64,000 nucleotides of DNA from Vibrio sp. 14G-20 (lineage in GTDB: Bacteria; Pseudomonadota; Gammaproteobacteria; Enterobacterales; Vibrionaceae): NCBI RefSeq assembly GCF_026241515.1, contig NZ_JAPHPW010000004.1, positions 1 through 64,000 of the forward strand, read 5' to 3'. Numbering within the stretch: position 1 is the stretch's first letter; each line of letters opens with the position of its first letter. Below, in pieces: positions 1 through 8,682 of this stretch. The notes beneath the pieces were generated by a model that had not been told where the DNA came from, searched no databases, and was given only the letters and a program-made list of their open reading frames with translations. The position numbers and the translations under genes are program-made.

Positions 1-52
1 TGAGAGCCTACTCTAAGCTTAATGGCTTGAGAGTGAGGCGGACCATATAATT

Positions 53-83
53 AAGCCCAATGACCGAAATCATTGGGCTTTCA
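53..83. terminator. Hairpin terminator-like element after the formate dehydrogenase operon
   Basis: An 11-bp perfect inverted repeat (AAGCCCAATGA, loop of 6, then its complement) lies just past the last minus-strand gene. The U-rich tail is weak in both directions, so it may be a stabilising 3' end or a terminator shared with a gene beyond the window edge. Confidence 0.55.
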
Positions 84-131
84 AATCACTATTAGGCTAA
101 ATAATTCGTTATCTATTTAGCCTATACTCGA

Positions 132-548
132 CTACAAGTTGGGTCCTGTTGTCGGGTTTTGTGGTAAGTTTTGACTCAAACGCTGCATACCTTGATACAT
201 ACGGATAAACCAAACCACAATCGCAACACCACCGAACAACATGCCTACATATGGGATGTAGTAAGCGATGTCATCGATAATATGGTTTTGATACCAGTAA
301 TCGTTCACACCGATTAACACGCCATTAGAGGTCGCTACCGTGACGATAAGCACCACAAAGAACGTCAGGTTCAAGAAGAAAGAGCGAATCAAGCCGTAGT
401 AATGGGTATCCACTACTTCACCGTCTTCGCCTTTATCTAAACGATAGCCCGCGTAGATGATGGCAACCACACCAGAGAGAAGGCAAGTAAATGGCGTAAA
501 GCAGCTTAGTATGTAAGCGACCCAAATGCCTTTATGAGGTTTGTTCAT
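132..548 (-). CDS. Small three-helix membrane protein, last gene of the formate dehydrogenase operon
   Basis: A 138-residue protein with three hydrophobic segments at about residues 8-30, 50-72 and 95-116, a charged loop (KGEDGEV) after the first helix and a Pro/Asn-rich tail. It resembles the small DUF4870/Tic20-like membrane protein class, but I cannot name a family with certainty. Its ATG overlaps the end of the cytochrome b gene by 17 bases, so the two are translationally linked, and it is followed by a hairpin at 53-83. Its position suggests a part in assembly or anchoring of the formate dehydrogenase complex; that is inference from neighbourhood only. Confidence 0.7.
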   Translation of the reverse strand: MNKPHKGIWVAYILSCFTPFTCLLSGVVAIIYAGYRLDKGEDGEVVDTHYYGLIRSFFLNLTFFVVLIVTVATSNGVLIGVNDYWYQNHIIDDIAYYIPYVGMLFGGVAIVVWFIRMYQGMQRLSQNLPQNPTTGPNL

Positions 549-1605
549 TCTTATTCACCCCTTCCGTTTTCTCTGTTGTTGCATTTGCGCTTTGTTCAAC
601 GCCGTTTTTCTCTTGTTCCATTACTTCTTTGTACCAAAGGTCATGGTGCTCTTTAGCCCAAGTCTCATCAACTTCGCCTGTTACCATGCCTTCTAGTGCC
701 CCTTCCATACCGAACAAGCCGATGTAGATGTGGAACACGAAACCACAGATAAGGATCAAAGCAGCCAACATGTGGACTAGGTTTGAAAGCTCCATATCTC
801 GACGCGTTTGACCGAAGATTGGGAAGTCTAAAACCAAGCCACTGATCGCAGCCACACTACCCATAACAATCAATAGCCAGAACAGTGCTTTTTCACCCGC
901 GTTCGAAAACTCTGCAGATGGATGAGAACCTTTATGTTTCCCGACCATACCACCCAGCTTCATGAACCACTGGATATCGACCATCTTGAAGATAGACTTG
1001 CGCCACCACTTGATAAGAACAGCCATCAACAGCACGTAGAAAATCGGGCCGATGTAGTTATGGTATTGCTTAGCCAGTAGAACGATGAAGCCCCATAGAT
1101 CCGTTGGGATATAAGGTTTCAAGAAGTGTTTACCGTAAACCAACATCAAACCACTGAACGCCAGTGTTAAGAAGGTAAACGCCATGCTCCAGTGCAATGC
1201 ACGATCAAGTCGAGACCAACGTTTGATCTTACGGCCTGTTCTTGGTGCACTTAGCATTAGCGGGCCAATCACAACGTACATCAAAGTCACAAAAGCAATA
1301 CTGCCAAAGATAGCGACAGCACCGGCTGGTGACATCCACTTCTCTTTCAATATGTACCACGTTTGACCTGGAGTACTGATTAAAACACCGTGCTCAGCTG
1401 ATTGAGATGTAGTGTAACCTTCCTCACCATTTCTTACTTGTCGCCAAAAATCGGCACCAGCAAGCTGTGTGATTTCTCGTTGAGCAGAGCTCGATTGAGT
1501 TTGTGATGAGTTCGTCTCAGATGCATGACTCATAGGAGAAAGCATTGTTAGTGCTGCCAACATCGGCAGCACAACAAGGAAGAGACGCTTAAACATTGTA
1601 AGCAT
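532..1605 (-). CDS. Formate dehydrogenase cytochrome b (gamma) subunit
   Basis: A 357-residue membrane subunit of a respiratory formate dehydrogenase, passing electrons from the FeS subunit to quinone through b hemes. A cleavable-looking signal peptide (residues 1-28, ending SHA) and an exported stretch of about 60 residues precede a first helix near 95-118. Four further helices carry His residues suited to heme ligation: HW near 139, YHNYIGP near 182, and VH plus FHIYIG in the last helix. It is much longer than E. coli FdnI (about 217 residues) because of the N-terminal signal and extension. AGGAGA five bases before the ATG at 1605 supports this start. It lies 13 bases after fdhB and overlaps the following membrane protein gene. 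Confidence 0.9.
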   Translation of the reverse strand: MLTMFKRLFLVVLPMLAALTMLSPMSHASETNSSQTQSSSAQREITQLAGADFWRQVRNGEEGYTTSQSAEHGVLISTPGQTWYILKEKWMSPAGAVAIFGSIAFVTLMYVVIGPLMLSAPRTGRKIKRWSRLDRALHWSMAFTFLTLAFSGLMLVYGKHFLKPYIPTDLWGFIVLLAKQYHNYIGPIFYVLLMAVLIKWWRKSIFKMVDIQWFMKLGGMVGKHKGSHPSAEFSNAGEKALFWLLIVMGSVAAISGLVLDFPIFGQTRRDMELSNLVHMLAALILICGFVFHIYIGLFGMEGALEGMVTGEVDETWAKEHHDLWYKEVMEQEKNGVEQSANATTEKTEGVNKNEQTS

Positions 1606-1618
1606 ATGTCTCTCCTAC

Positions 1619-2227
1619 TTAGCTCTTAGTCGCATCGTAAGAAAGGTCGTTGCCGTCTGTCCAACCTGCACCTTTCGCACCACGTTCAACTACACGCTGA
1701 CGGAAAACATCAGAAACTTTCTCTGCGTCACCCGCTAGTAGTGCTTTGGTCGAACAAAGCGAAGCACACATTGGCAGTTTGCCTTCAGCAATACGGTTCG
1801 CACCGTACTTTTGACGCTCTTCAACAGAACCTGGCTCTGTTTCTGGGCCGCCAGCACAGAAGGTACATTTGTCCATCTTGCCGCGCTCACCAAACGCTTC
1901 CTGTTTAGGGAATTGAGGTGCACCAAACGGACAAGCAAACAAGCAGTAACCACAACCGATACACAGATCTTTATTGTGAAGTACGATGCCGTCTTCTGTA
2001 TGTTCAAAACAGTCTGCAGGACAAACTGCCATACAAGGTGCATCAGTACAGTGCATACACGCTACTGAGATAGAGTTTTCACCCGGTTCGCCATCATTCA
2101 GTGTGACAACGCGACGACGTTGAATACCCCATTCTAGAGCATCATCATTTTCATTCTTACATGCAGTGACACAACCGTTACATTCGATACAACGCTTGGT
2201 GTCACAAAGAAATTTCATTCTAGCCAT
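1619..2227 (-). CDS. Formate dehydrogenase iron-sulfur (beta) subunit
   Basis: A 202-residue ferredoxin-like electron-transfer subunit. Four cysteine groups are visible: CDTKRCIECNGC near the N-terminus, CMHCTDAPCMAVCPADC in the middle, CIGCGYCLFACPFG, and the pair CTFC / CASLC. This is the DMSO-reductase-family beta pattern that binds four [4Fe-4S] clusters and wires the catalytic subunit to the cytochrome. It lacks the C-terminal membrane helix of E. coli FdnH, so it must be held by its partners. There is no signal peptide, so it presumably crosses the membrane in complex with the Tat-targeted FdhA. GGAG precedes the ATG by seven bases. Confidence 0.92.
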   Translation of the reverse strand: MARMKFLCDTKRCIECNGCVTACKNENDDALEWGIQRRRVVTLNDGEPGENSISVACMHCTDAPCMAVCPADCFEHTEDGIVLHNKDLCIGCGYCLFACPFGAPQFPKQEAFGERGKMDKCTFCAGGPETEPGSVEERQKYGANRIAEGKLPMCASLCSTKALLAGDAEKVSDVFRQRVVERGAKGAGWTDGNDLSYDATKS

Positions 2228-2238
2228 TTTAAGACTCC

Positions 2239-5094
2239 TTACGCTTTACGAATATTACAAAGGGTTACTTTCGTTTCCTGCATCAACGTGACAGGGTCGT
2301 AACCATAAGTGGTTGCTGTGTTAGCAGCTTCACCAATAACGTAAGGATCAGTGCCTTCTGGGTATTTAGAACGCAAATCTTCGCCTTGGAACTTACCACC
2401 GAAGTGGAATGGAATGAACGCCAGCCCCGGTTTCACACGACGCGTTACCATCGCTTTCACCTTAATACGGCCTTTCTCTGCACCTTCAACCCAAACATCG
2501 TCACCGTCTTTAAAGCCGATGTCGTTCGCGTCTTTCGGGTTCACTTCAACGAACATCTCTTGTTGAAGTTCAGCTAGCCATGGGTTTGAACGTGTCTCTT
2601 CACCACCACCTTCGTACTCAACCAGACGACCAGAAGTCAGGATAATCGGGTATTCACCAGATTTGTCTTGCTCTTGAATCGACTTGTAAAGCGTAGGTAC
2701 ACGGAAGATCGCTTCTTTGTCATCCCACGTTGGGTAATCAGCAACTAGGTCGCGACGTGGTGTGTAAAGCGGCTCACGGTGCAGCGGTACGCGGTCTGGG
2801 AATGTCCAAACAATCGCACGCGCTTTTGCATTACCAAATGGGATACAACCGTGTTTAATTGCCACACGTTGGATACCGCCAGAAACGTCGGTCTTCCAGT
2901 TTTTACCTTCAGCAGAGGCTTTCTCTTCTGCGGTTAGGTCATCCCACCAACCCAGTTGTTTCAGTAGTTTGTCACTGAACTCTGGGTAGCCATCTTTGAT
3001 TTCGCTGCCTTTCGAGTAGCTGTCTTCAGCCAGTAGGCTTTGACCTTCAAACTCCACACCGAAACGAGTACGGAAGTTACCGCCGCCCTCAGCAACAGGC
3101 TTAGACGTATCGTAAAGGATATGTGTGCCTGGGTGTTTCATCTCTGGGTTGCCCCAACATGGCCAAGGAAGACCGTAAGTCTCGCCATTCGCTGGGCCGC
3201 CTTCTGCAGCAAGTGTTGTTTTGTGGAACGTATGCCAGTTTTGTTGGTGCTCTTTCAAGCGCTCTGGGCTTTGACCTGTGTAGCCGATCGTCCACATACC
3301 TTTGTTGAATTCACGTGTGATGTCTTCAATCAATGGTTGGTTGTTCTCAACACGGATGTTTTTGAACAGCTGATCAGAGAAACCAAGCTTCTTAGAAAGA
3401 AGGTACATGATTTCGTGGTCAGGCTTAGATTCGAACAGAGGATCAACAACCTTGTCACGCCACTGTAGAGAACGGTTTGATGCCGTTACACTGCCGTAGG
3501 TTTCAAACTGAGTCGTCGCTGGAAGCAGGTAAACGCCGTCGGTACGATCGTTCATTACCGCTGCAACGGTTGGGTATGGGTCAACAATAACCATCATATC
3601 CAGCTTCTGCATCGCTTTCTTCATCTCTGGACCACGAGTCTGAGAGTTCACTGCGTGACCCCAGTAGAACATCGCGCGGATGTTTTCGCGTTGACGAATC
3701 TTGTCTTTGTCTTCAAGCACACCATCAACCCAACGAGATACAGGAATACCTGCACTGTTCATTGGTTTTTGACCACCGTATGCGCTGTCGTCGAATCGGC
3801 CTTTTACCCAGTCAAAGTCGATATCCCAAACTTTTGACCAGTGACGCCAAGAACCTTCAGACAAGCCGTAGTAGCCTGGAAGTGTGTCAGAAAGTACGCC
3901 AAGGTCAGTTGCGCCCTGTACGTTATCGTGACCACGGAAGATGTTTGCACCGCCGCCTGATTTACCGATGTTACCTAGCGCAAGCTCAAGTACACAGTAA
4001 GCGCGTGTGTTGTTGTTACCAGTCGTGTGCTGAGTACCACCCATACACCAAACGATACAACCCGGACGGTTTTCAGAAAGTAGTTTCGCTGTGTGGTATA
4101 CGTCTTCTTCGCTTACGCCTGTTACACGCTCAACTTCAGCTGGGCTCCACTTCGCGACTTCTTCACGGATCTCGTCCATGCCGAATACACGTTGGCGGAT
4201 GAATTCTTGGTCTTCCCATTTGTTAGCAAAGACATGCCATAGCACACCCCAGATAAACGCAACGTCAGAACCTGGGCGAAGTGATACATAGTGATCAGAT
4301 TTCGCAGCAGTACGCGTACGACGAGGATCCGCAACAACGATCTTACAGTTGTTCTTCTCTTTCGCGATCAAGATGTGTTGCATCGCTACTGGGTGAGCTT
4401 CTGCTGGGTTTGAACCAATGAACAGCATTGATTTACAGTTGTGCATGTCATTGAACGAGTTTGTCATTGCACCGTAACCCCAAGTGTTTGCAACACCGGC
4501 TACTGTGGTTGAGTGACAAATACGCGCTTGGTGGTCAACGTTGTTGGTGCCCCAAAGCGACGCCATCTTACGGAATGCGTAAGCTTGCTCGTTGCTGTGT
4601 TTCGCACTACCGAGGAAGTAAACCGAATCAGGGCCAGACTCTTTACGAAGCTCTAACGCCTTGTTACCGATCTCTTCAATCGCTTGTTCCCAAGAAAGCT
4701 TCTTCCACTTACCGCCTTCCAATTTCATTGGGTACTTAAGACGACGCTCACCGTGGCCGTGCTCACGAAGTGCTGCACCTTTCGCACAGTGTCCACCAGC
4801 GTTAAATGGGTGATCGAATGCAGGCTCTTGACCTGTCCATACGCCATTTTGAACTTCAGCGTAGATACCACAACCCACAGAACAGTGAGAACAGATAGTA
4901 CGTTTCACTTCTGTTTTCGCTTCTGGATCGACTGATTTAGCCTGTGCTTTCTTCATCATGCCTGGTGCAAATAGACTTGCGCCTACCACTGCGCCACCAG
5001 CAGCTAATGAAGTGTTTTTCATGAAGGCACGTCGAGACACGCCTAATTGATTGGTTTCTTTGCTCACACTATCGGAGCGTTTGACAAGTTTCAT
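2239..5094 (-). CDS. fdhA: Formate dehydrogenase catalytic (alpha) subunit, Tat-exported, Cys type
   Basis: A 951-residue molybdo/tungsto-bis(pyranopterin) enzyme oxidising formate to CO2. A twin-arginine signal (SRRAFMK at residues 20-26, followed by an Ala/Gly-rich stretch) targets it to the periplasmic side. The N-terminal [4Fe-4S] ligands are Cys68, Cys71, Cys75 and Cys103, followed by the electron-relay Lys105 (HCAKG). The metal-ligand position lies in ARICHSTT. It is Cys193, encoded by TGT at 4516-4518, where E. coli FdnG has selenocysteine encoded by TGA; the adjacent catalytic His194 is present. The C-terminal molybdopterin dinucleotide-binding region begins near 800. The gene sits between the small Tat peptide and the FeS subunit, with 10-11 base gaps. 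Whether W or Mo is bound cannot be read from the sequence. Confidence 0.95.
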   Translation of the reverse strand: MKLVKRSDSVSKETNQLGVSRRAFMKNTSLAAGGAVVGASLFAPGMMKKAQAKSVDPEAKTEVKRTICSHCSVGCGIYAEVQNGVWTGQEPAFDHPFNAGGHCAKGAALREHGHGERRLKYPMKLEGGKWKKLSWEQAIEEIGNKALELRKESGPDSVYFLGSAKHSNEQAYAFRKMASLWGTNNVDHQARICHSTTVAGVANTWGYGAMTNSFNDMHNCKSMLFIGSNPAEAHPVAMQHILIAKEKNNCKIVVADPRRTRTAAKSDHYVSLRPGSDVAFIWGVLWHVFANKWEDQEFIRQRVFGMDEIREEVAKWSPAEVERVTGVSEEDVYHTAKLLSENRPGCIVWCMGGTQHTTGNNNTRAYCVLELALGNIGKSGGGANIFRGHDNVQGATDLGVLSDTLPGYYGLSEGSWRHWSKVWDIDFDWVKGRFDDSAYGGQKPMNSAGIPVSRWVDGVLEDKDKIRQRENIRAMFYWGHAVNSQTRGPEMKKAMQKLDMMVIVDPYPTVAAVMNDRTDGVYLLPATTQFETYGSVTASNRSLQWRDKVVDPLFESKPDHEIMYLLSKKLGFSDQLFKNIRVENNQPLIEDITREFNKGMWTIGYTGQSPERLKEHQQNWHTFHKTTLAAEGGPANGETYGLPWPCWGNPEMKHPGTHILYDTSKPVAEGGGNFRTRFGVEFEGQSLLAEDSYSKGSEIKDGYPEFSDKLLKQLGWWDDLTAEEKASAEGKNWKTDVSGGIQRVAIKHGCIPFGNAKARAIVWTFPDRVPLHREPLYTPRRDLVADYPTWDDKEAIFRVPTLYKSIQEQDKSGEYPIILTSGRLVEYEGGGEETRSNPWLAELQQEMFVEVNPKDANDIGFKDGDDVWVEGAEKGRIKVKAMVTRRVKPGLAFIPFHFGGKFQGEDLRSKYPEGTDPYVIGEAANTATTYGYDPVTLMQETKVTLCNIRKA

Positions 5095-5104
5095 CCGTTA
5101 TCTC

Positions 5105-5308
5105 CTAAAGTGTGTCGTAGTAATCGCGAATATGTTGCGTTTCACGATACCCAGTCTTCTTCACGTCTTCTTTCGAAATTTCAACAGTTTCTGAAGCGGT
5201 TGCCACTTTAGTTGTACCAGCGACAACGGCACCAGCTACGGCTGCAGTCGTCAAGCCTTTGAGTAAGTCCCTACGGCTTGTATTTATATCTTTATTATCT
5301 TTCATCAT
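5105..5308 (-). CDS. Small Tat-signal protein of the formate dehydrogenase operon
   Basis: A 67-residue protein made up almost entirely of a twin-arginine signal: SRRDLLKGL near residue 11, an Ala/Val/Gly-rich stretch ending ATAS near 38, and a short charged tail (YRETQHIRDYYDTL). Small Tat proteins of this kind are known just upstream of fdhA in many proteobacterial formate dehydrogenase operons. The role is unsettled: it may be a tiny exported subunit or an aid to Tat targeting of FdhA. It is 10 bases before fdhA. Confidence 0.85.
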   Translation of the reverse strand: MMKDNKDINTSRRDLLKGLTTAAVAGAVVAGTTKVATASETVEISKEDVKKTGYRETQHIRDYYDTL

Positions 5309-5383
5309 TGCTTCCTTACCTTACGGTAGATCTTTTTTTGGAGGCTTAATGCCCCTCTATCGATATAATCGCGTACTGCTCGA

Positions 5384-6022
5384 TTACTCGTAATCAGTGA
5401 CGTTTTTCACATCAATCTTTAATTTGTGCTTACTGCTTTTTGTATTCACACTAAAACGCACTTGTTCTAGCGTTAGGAATGCTTCACACAGCTGAGCGGC
5501 CGATTTGTAGAAGTTCGCGCTTTCTGCCCCTTCAAGCTGACGCGTGAAAGAGTTAAACCAAGGGCCAAGGTGCTTATTGAATACCGCTTGTTGTAGGGCT
5601 TCTTCTTCAGCCGTTAGCATGGCCATCACTTCACACAATGCTGCGATATGATCTTCTGGCTCTTTCACTTGATCGTCACGCTCAATACCTAAAAGCTCTA
5701 AGTCATGACGAATCTCTGCTAATGGTTTTTCCATCATGGCGCCAGTGCGATGCCAAGAACCGAATGGAACCACTTCTCCGCGACCAATGCCGATGAATAA
5801 GTCTTGATATTCTTCTTCAAGAGCTTCACGGTTTGATTCTGTTGCCGCTTGTTGAATAGCAATCCAAGCCTTTTGCATCGCGCTTTCAGACGCTTCAATA
5901 TCTAGCGTTTTTAGAAAGTCGATCACCTCTTCAGAAGGTGCGCTACGAAACAGTGCTGATAGAACCAAATAGATCTCAGTTCGTAGTGTCTGTTCTTGTG
6001 CCTGATCCAAATTCGTTTCCAA
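5384..6022 (-). CDS. TorD/DmsD-family chaperone for the formate dehydrogenase
   Basis: A 212-residue, all-helical, Glu-rich protein of the TorD family, cytoplasmic redox-enzyme maturation proteins that hold the Tat signal of a molybdoenzyme until cofactor is inserted. The family motif appears as VPFGSWHRTG near residue 87, and the ED-H segment (EPEDHIAALCE) near 120. The start is TTG at 6022, six bases after AGGAG; no ATG fits. It is 9 bases downstream of the four-cluster FeS protein and upstream of the two Tat substrates, which are its likely clients. Confidence 0.85.
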   Translation of the reverse strand: METNLDQAQEQTLRTEIYLVLSALFRSAPSEEVIDFLKTLDIEASESAMQKAWIAIQQAATESNREALEEEYQDLFIGIGRGEVVPFGSWHRTGAMMEKPLAEIRHDLELLGIERDDQVKEPEDHIAALCEVMAMLTAEEEALQQAVFNKHLGPWFNSFTRQLEGAESANFYKSAAQLCEAFLTLEQVRFSVNTKSSKHKLKIDVKNVTDYE

Positions 6023-6031
6023 GGCTAACTC

Positions 6032-7693
6032 CTAGTATTTCAATTGTTTCAATGGGTCTTGAGCCATTGAATCGAACATATCCACCACACGACAGTCTTC
6101 ACACATCGCAATACGATTAATCGCTGCTTCATCTGAAAAGTGAGAGTGACCGCGTAACTTGTTCTGTAACATGTCAATCATAGATTGAGGTGCGAATGGT
6201 TTATGGCAACGTACACATTCCGCTGCTTTCTCTTCATGAATCACAACCGCTTTCTGACGTTCTTCTTTTACCCAGTTCATACGAGGCGTAAGAGTCAGAA
6301 CATTCTCAGGACATGCTTTTTCACACAGACCACATTGAATACAGTCTTGTTCTACAAACTTAAGTGATGGAGATGCGCCGTCTGTATGAAGTGCTCGTGT
6401 CGGACACACAGCCACACAACTCATACATAAAGTACAATCTTTGCTTTCACACGAAACCGTGCCATATGGCGCATTCGACGGAAGCTCAACAATGTTCTCA
6501 ACTGGAATACGAGCCGAAGACATCGCATCAAGTGCTGTGAATAGACGTTGGCGCTTATTACCGTGAAGATCGCCAAGTGCAAGGTCGAATGAATCAACGC
6601 ACAATGTTGGAAGCCCTTCACGTAGAGATTCTAAATACAGGATATCGATGGTTTCTTTTGGAACACCGATTTGGTCTAGTAGCTCTTGAGCAATCCCTAC
6701 TTCGTTATTCAGAACTCGAATGATCGTCTCTGGCATAAAACGAGAAGCAGCAAACAGAACCTGAGTCGCCCCATTTACCAGCGCGGCAAACCAAGTATCA
6801 ATACCAATAGAAGGCAGTTCTTCAACAACGATTGGAATAACGTTATCTGGTAGTGCTTTTAGCGCCATTACATTGTAAGTCTCATGACGAGAGCTACAGA
6901 TAAGTACGATTGGATCCAGACCGCCCGCATGCTCATAGTTAGCTAGCGTACGTTCAATGAACTTTTGAGTATCGTCAGGGTTTGGAAGCGCATAGGTAAT
7001 CGCTTCTGTAGGACAGCTTGTTGCACAAGTTCCGACGCCTTGACATAGATAAGGGTTAATCTCGATCTTGTGACCTGTTTTGTCTGAGCCTTCACTTGAT
7101 AGCGCGCCAGCAGGACAAGCATCAACACAACGTTCACACCCTTTTACGCCGCGAGAACTGTGCGCACAAAGGTCAGTGTCTAAACGGAAGAACTTAGGCT
7201 TATCAAATGTACCCATTAGCGTTGGAATCTCTTCCAGTGCTTCGGCCAGTTTTGGATAGCCTCGGCCCACTGGGTAATAACCCGGTACAGGCACTTCTTC
7301 TGTCATGCAGCTATTCAGACATAGGTCTAGAACAACATCGAAACAATCGTGATTAATCGCGATTTTCGCTAAGTTGCTTGATGTGCCTTTACTCTCAATC
7401 ACAACTTCAAACGTGCCAAGGAAACCGGATACTTGAACCGAATTCGCGAAGTACAGTTCTGGGTTTTTGCCCTTTTCGCCGTCTGTCGACAATAAGGTTA
7501 AGCTCGTCAATTGAGGTAATTGAGCCGCAGCACTTTCAATGATCGCAGTTGGACCAATAACAAGAGTATTACCGCCGCTTTCGTAGCTAACAGTAGGTGG
7601 AATCAGATTTGTTAACTCAACTGTATTTTCAAATGCATACAGTCTTGCTTTAGCGTTATTTGAAGTTGCTTGTTCTAATAATTGTTTAAGCAT
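6032..7693 (-). CDS. Four-cluster ferredoxin-like FeS protein, first gene of the fdh operon
   Basis: A 553-residue soluble iron-sulfur protein. Two [4Fe-4S] motifs lie near 185-230 (CERCVDACP, and CQGVGTCATSCP) and two near 415-460 (CTLCMSCVAVCP, and CIQCGLCEKACP). A CVRC...CEDC pair near the C-terminus looks like a metal-binding ribbon. No signal peptide or membrane segment is seen. Proteins of this layout accompany Vibrio and Shewanella formate dehydrogenases, but their exact role is not established; cytoplasmic electron transfer or assembly is plausible. It is the first gene after a strong sigma-54 promoter at 7859-7874, about 170 bases upstream, and appears to lead an operon running to 132. 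Confidence 0.85.
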   Translation of the reverse strand: MLKQLLEQATSNNAKARLYAFENTVELTNLIPPTVSYESGGNTLVIGPTAIIESAAAQLPQLTSLTLLSTDGEKGKNPELYFANSVQVSGFLGTFEVVIESKGTSSNLAKIAINHDCFDVVLDLCLNSCMTEEVPVPGYYPVGRGYPKLAEALEEIPTLMGTFDKPKFFRLDTDLCAHSSRGVKGCERCVDACPAGALSSEGSDKTGHKIEINPYLCQGVGTCATSCPTEAITYALPNPDDTQKFIERTLANYEHAGGLDPIVLICSSRHETYNVMALKALPDNVIPIVVEELPSIGIDTWFAALVNGATQVLFAASRFMPETIIRVLNNEVGIAQELLDQIGVPKETIDILYLESLREGLPTLCVDSFDLALGDLHGNKRQRLFTALDAMSSARIPVENIVELPSNAPYGTVSCESKDCTLCMSCVAVCPTRALHTDGASPSLKFVEQDCIQCGLCEKACPENVLTLTPRMNWVKEERQKAVVIHEEKAAECVRCHKPFAPQSMIDMLQNKLRGHSHFSDEAAINRIAMCEDCRVVDMFDSMAQDPLKQLKY

Positions 7694-7858
7694 TGCTCAG
7701 TTCCATCTTTGGACATGGATAATCTGTTCAACCTTCATTGTAGTAAGCGATAGAGAACTTGCTGAGTAATCCGTTAACAACTAACCCTTTAGCCAGTGTC
7801 TCGCTCGTCAGACTATGAATTCGTCTATCTACAAAAAAGTTGATAATAAACGTTATTT

Positions 7859-7874
7859 AGCAAATGCCATGCCA
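7859..7874 (-). promoter_or_regulatory. Sigma-54 (-24/-12) promoter of the formate dehydrogenase operon
   Basis: On the minus strand the bases read TGGCATGGCATTTGCT, a full match to the TGGCAYGN4TTGCW consensus with GG-N10-GC spacing. It lies about 165 bases before the FeS protein gene, with operator-like palindromes about 80 and 115 bases further upstream, the usual place for a sigma-54 activator to bind. Confidence 0.85.
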
Positions 7875-7930
7875 ATTTAATAAACCTTATATATCAGTAA
7901 TTTAATTCTTTATAGCGTTTATTGTGCGTA

Positions 7931-7967
7931 TAAAAAAACCGCTTGGGACATTTTGTCGCAAGCGGTT
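7931..7967 (-). terminator. Terminator of the DUF3305-DUF3306 unit
   Basis: A 9-bp stem (AACCGCTTG with its complement at 7959-7967), extended with one mismatch by GACA/TGTC around a TTT loop, is followed on the minus strand by a run of seven U. It lies 26 bases past the DUF3306 stop. Its tip is the operator-like palindrome at 7945-7959. Confidence 0.85.
7945..7959. promoter_or_regulatory. Candidate operator (activator site) for the fdh sigma-54 promoter
   Basis: GGGACATTTTGTCGC, a near-palindrome containing the 10-mer GACATTTTGT that also occurs at 9177-9186 and 23545-23554. It is centred about 80 bases upstream of the -24 element at 7859-7874. It doubles as the tip of the terminator hairpin at 7931-7967, so a purely structural explanation is possible. 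Confidence 0.6.
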
Positions 7968-7980
7968 CATTGAGTATTTA

Positions 7981-7993
7981 GTCAAAATGTACC
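7981..7993. promoter_or_regulatory. Second, weaker operator-like site upstream of the fdh promoter
   Basis: Reads GGTACATTTTGAC on the minus strand, two mismatches from the site at 7945-7957 and 36 bases from it. It abuts the end of the DUF3306 gene. A paired upstream activating sequence is a reasonable reading, but the match is imperfect. Confidence 0.35.
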
Positions 7994-8682
7994 TATTCTT
8001 TGTGTGGTATATTTTGTCCCATCTCTTTCAGGTCATCTTCGTCTGATGTGGTAGCGCTTTTATCTGACACTGTGTTTTTATACAGTTCTTTTTCTTGTTC
8101 GGTTATTTCGGCACTTTCTGAAGTTTCAAGTTCATTATCAGATACCTCAAGATCGCTCTCAGAAGTTTCTAAAACTGAGCCCTCATCTTTATTATCAATG
8201 ACTTGGTCTTCTTCTGGTGTAGTGTCTTCTTCCGTTTTATCTTTAACCCAATCACGCAGGGTTTCCGCAACCCCTTCAGAAAGAGACTTTAAATTACTGT
8301 AATCGTCGTCGTAATCATCTAAACCATCACGAACATTGAATTCTTCTGAAAGGAATAATTTACGCAATGCGGCTTTTTTTACGCTTTCTGAGGCTTCTGA
8401 TACCAATAATTGAGCAACAGACAAGTCTTCAGTGGCTTCTGGTGCGGGATCTTGAACGTCAGCAGCATGAACTTCTTCATTGGTTTCTAAAGCATCACTA
8501 TCTAAAGACTGAGGCGCTGCTGCTTCCATTTCAGAAGAAAGATCAGCAGACGAAATCTCAGAAGATGAAGAATCAGAGGAAGTGAGTTCCGGTGCTTCCA
8601 GTGTTTGCTCTACTTCCAAAGCTTCGTCAGTGGATTCGTCAAGCTTTCGTTGAGACCAACGGCTAAAGAAGTTAGTTGCCAT
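7993..8682 (-). CDS. DUF3306-family protein
   Basis: A 229-residue very acidic protein. A short basic N-terminal part (MATNFFSRWSQRKL) leads into a long Glu/Ser/Asp-rich low-complexity stretch to about residue 95, a conserved-looking core (AALRKLFLSEEFNVRDGLDDYDDDY) near 115-140, and another Glu/Ser-rich tail. The N-terminus and core fit DUF3306, a family found beside formate dehydrogenases; its function is unknown to me. I chose the ATG at 8682 because family members begin MxxFFSRW; a GTG at 8697 is possible. The gene overlaps the end of DUF3305 by 11 bases and is followed by a terminator. Confidence 0.75.
   Translation of the reverse strand: MATNFFSRWSQRKLDESTDEALEVEQTLEAPELTSSDSSSSEISSADLSSEMEAAAPQSLDSDALETNEEVHAADVQDPAPEATEDLSVAQLLVSEASESVKKAALRKLFLSEEFNVRDGLDDYDDDYSNLKSLSEGVAETLRDWVKDKTEEDTTPEEDQVIDNKDEGSVLETSESDLEVSDNELETSESAEITEQEKELYKNTVSDKSATTSDEDDLKEMGQNIPHKE

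Noticed and set aside
3040..3468. A 142-codon plus-strand frame inside fdhA
   Set aside because: It is antisense to a firmly identified catalytic subunit and has no family features; a shadow frame.
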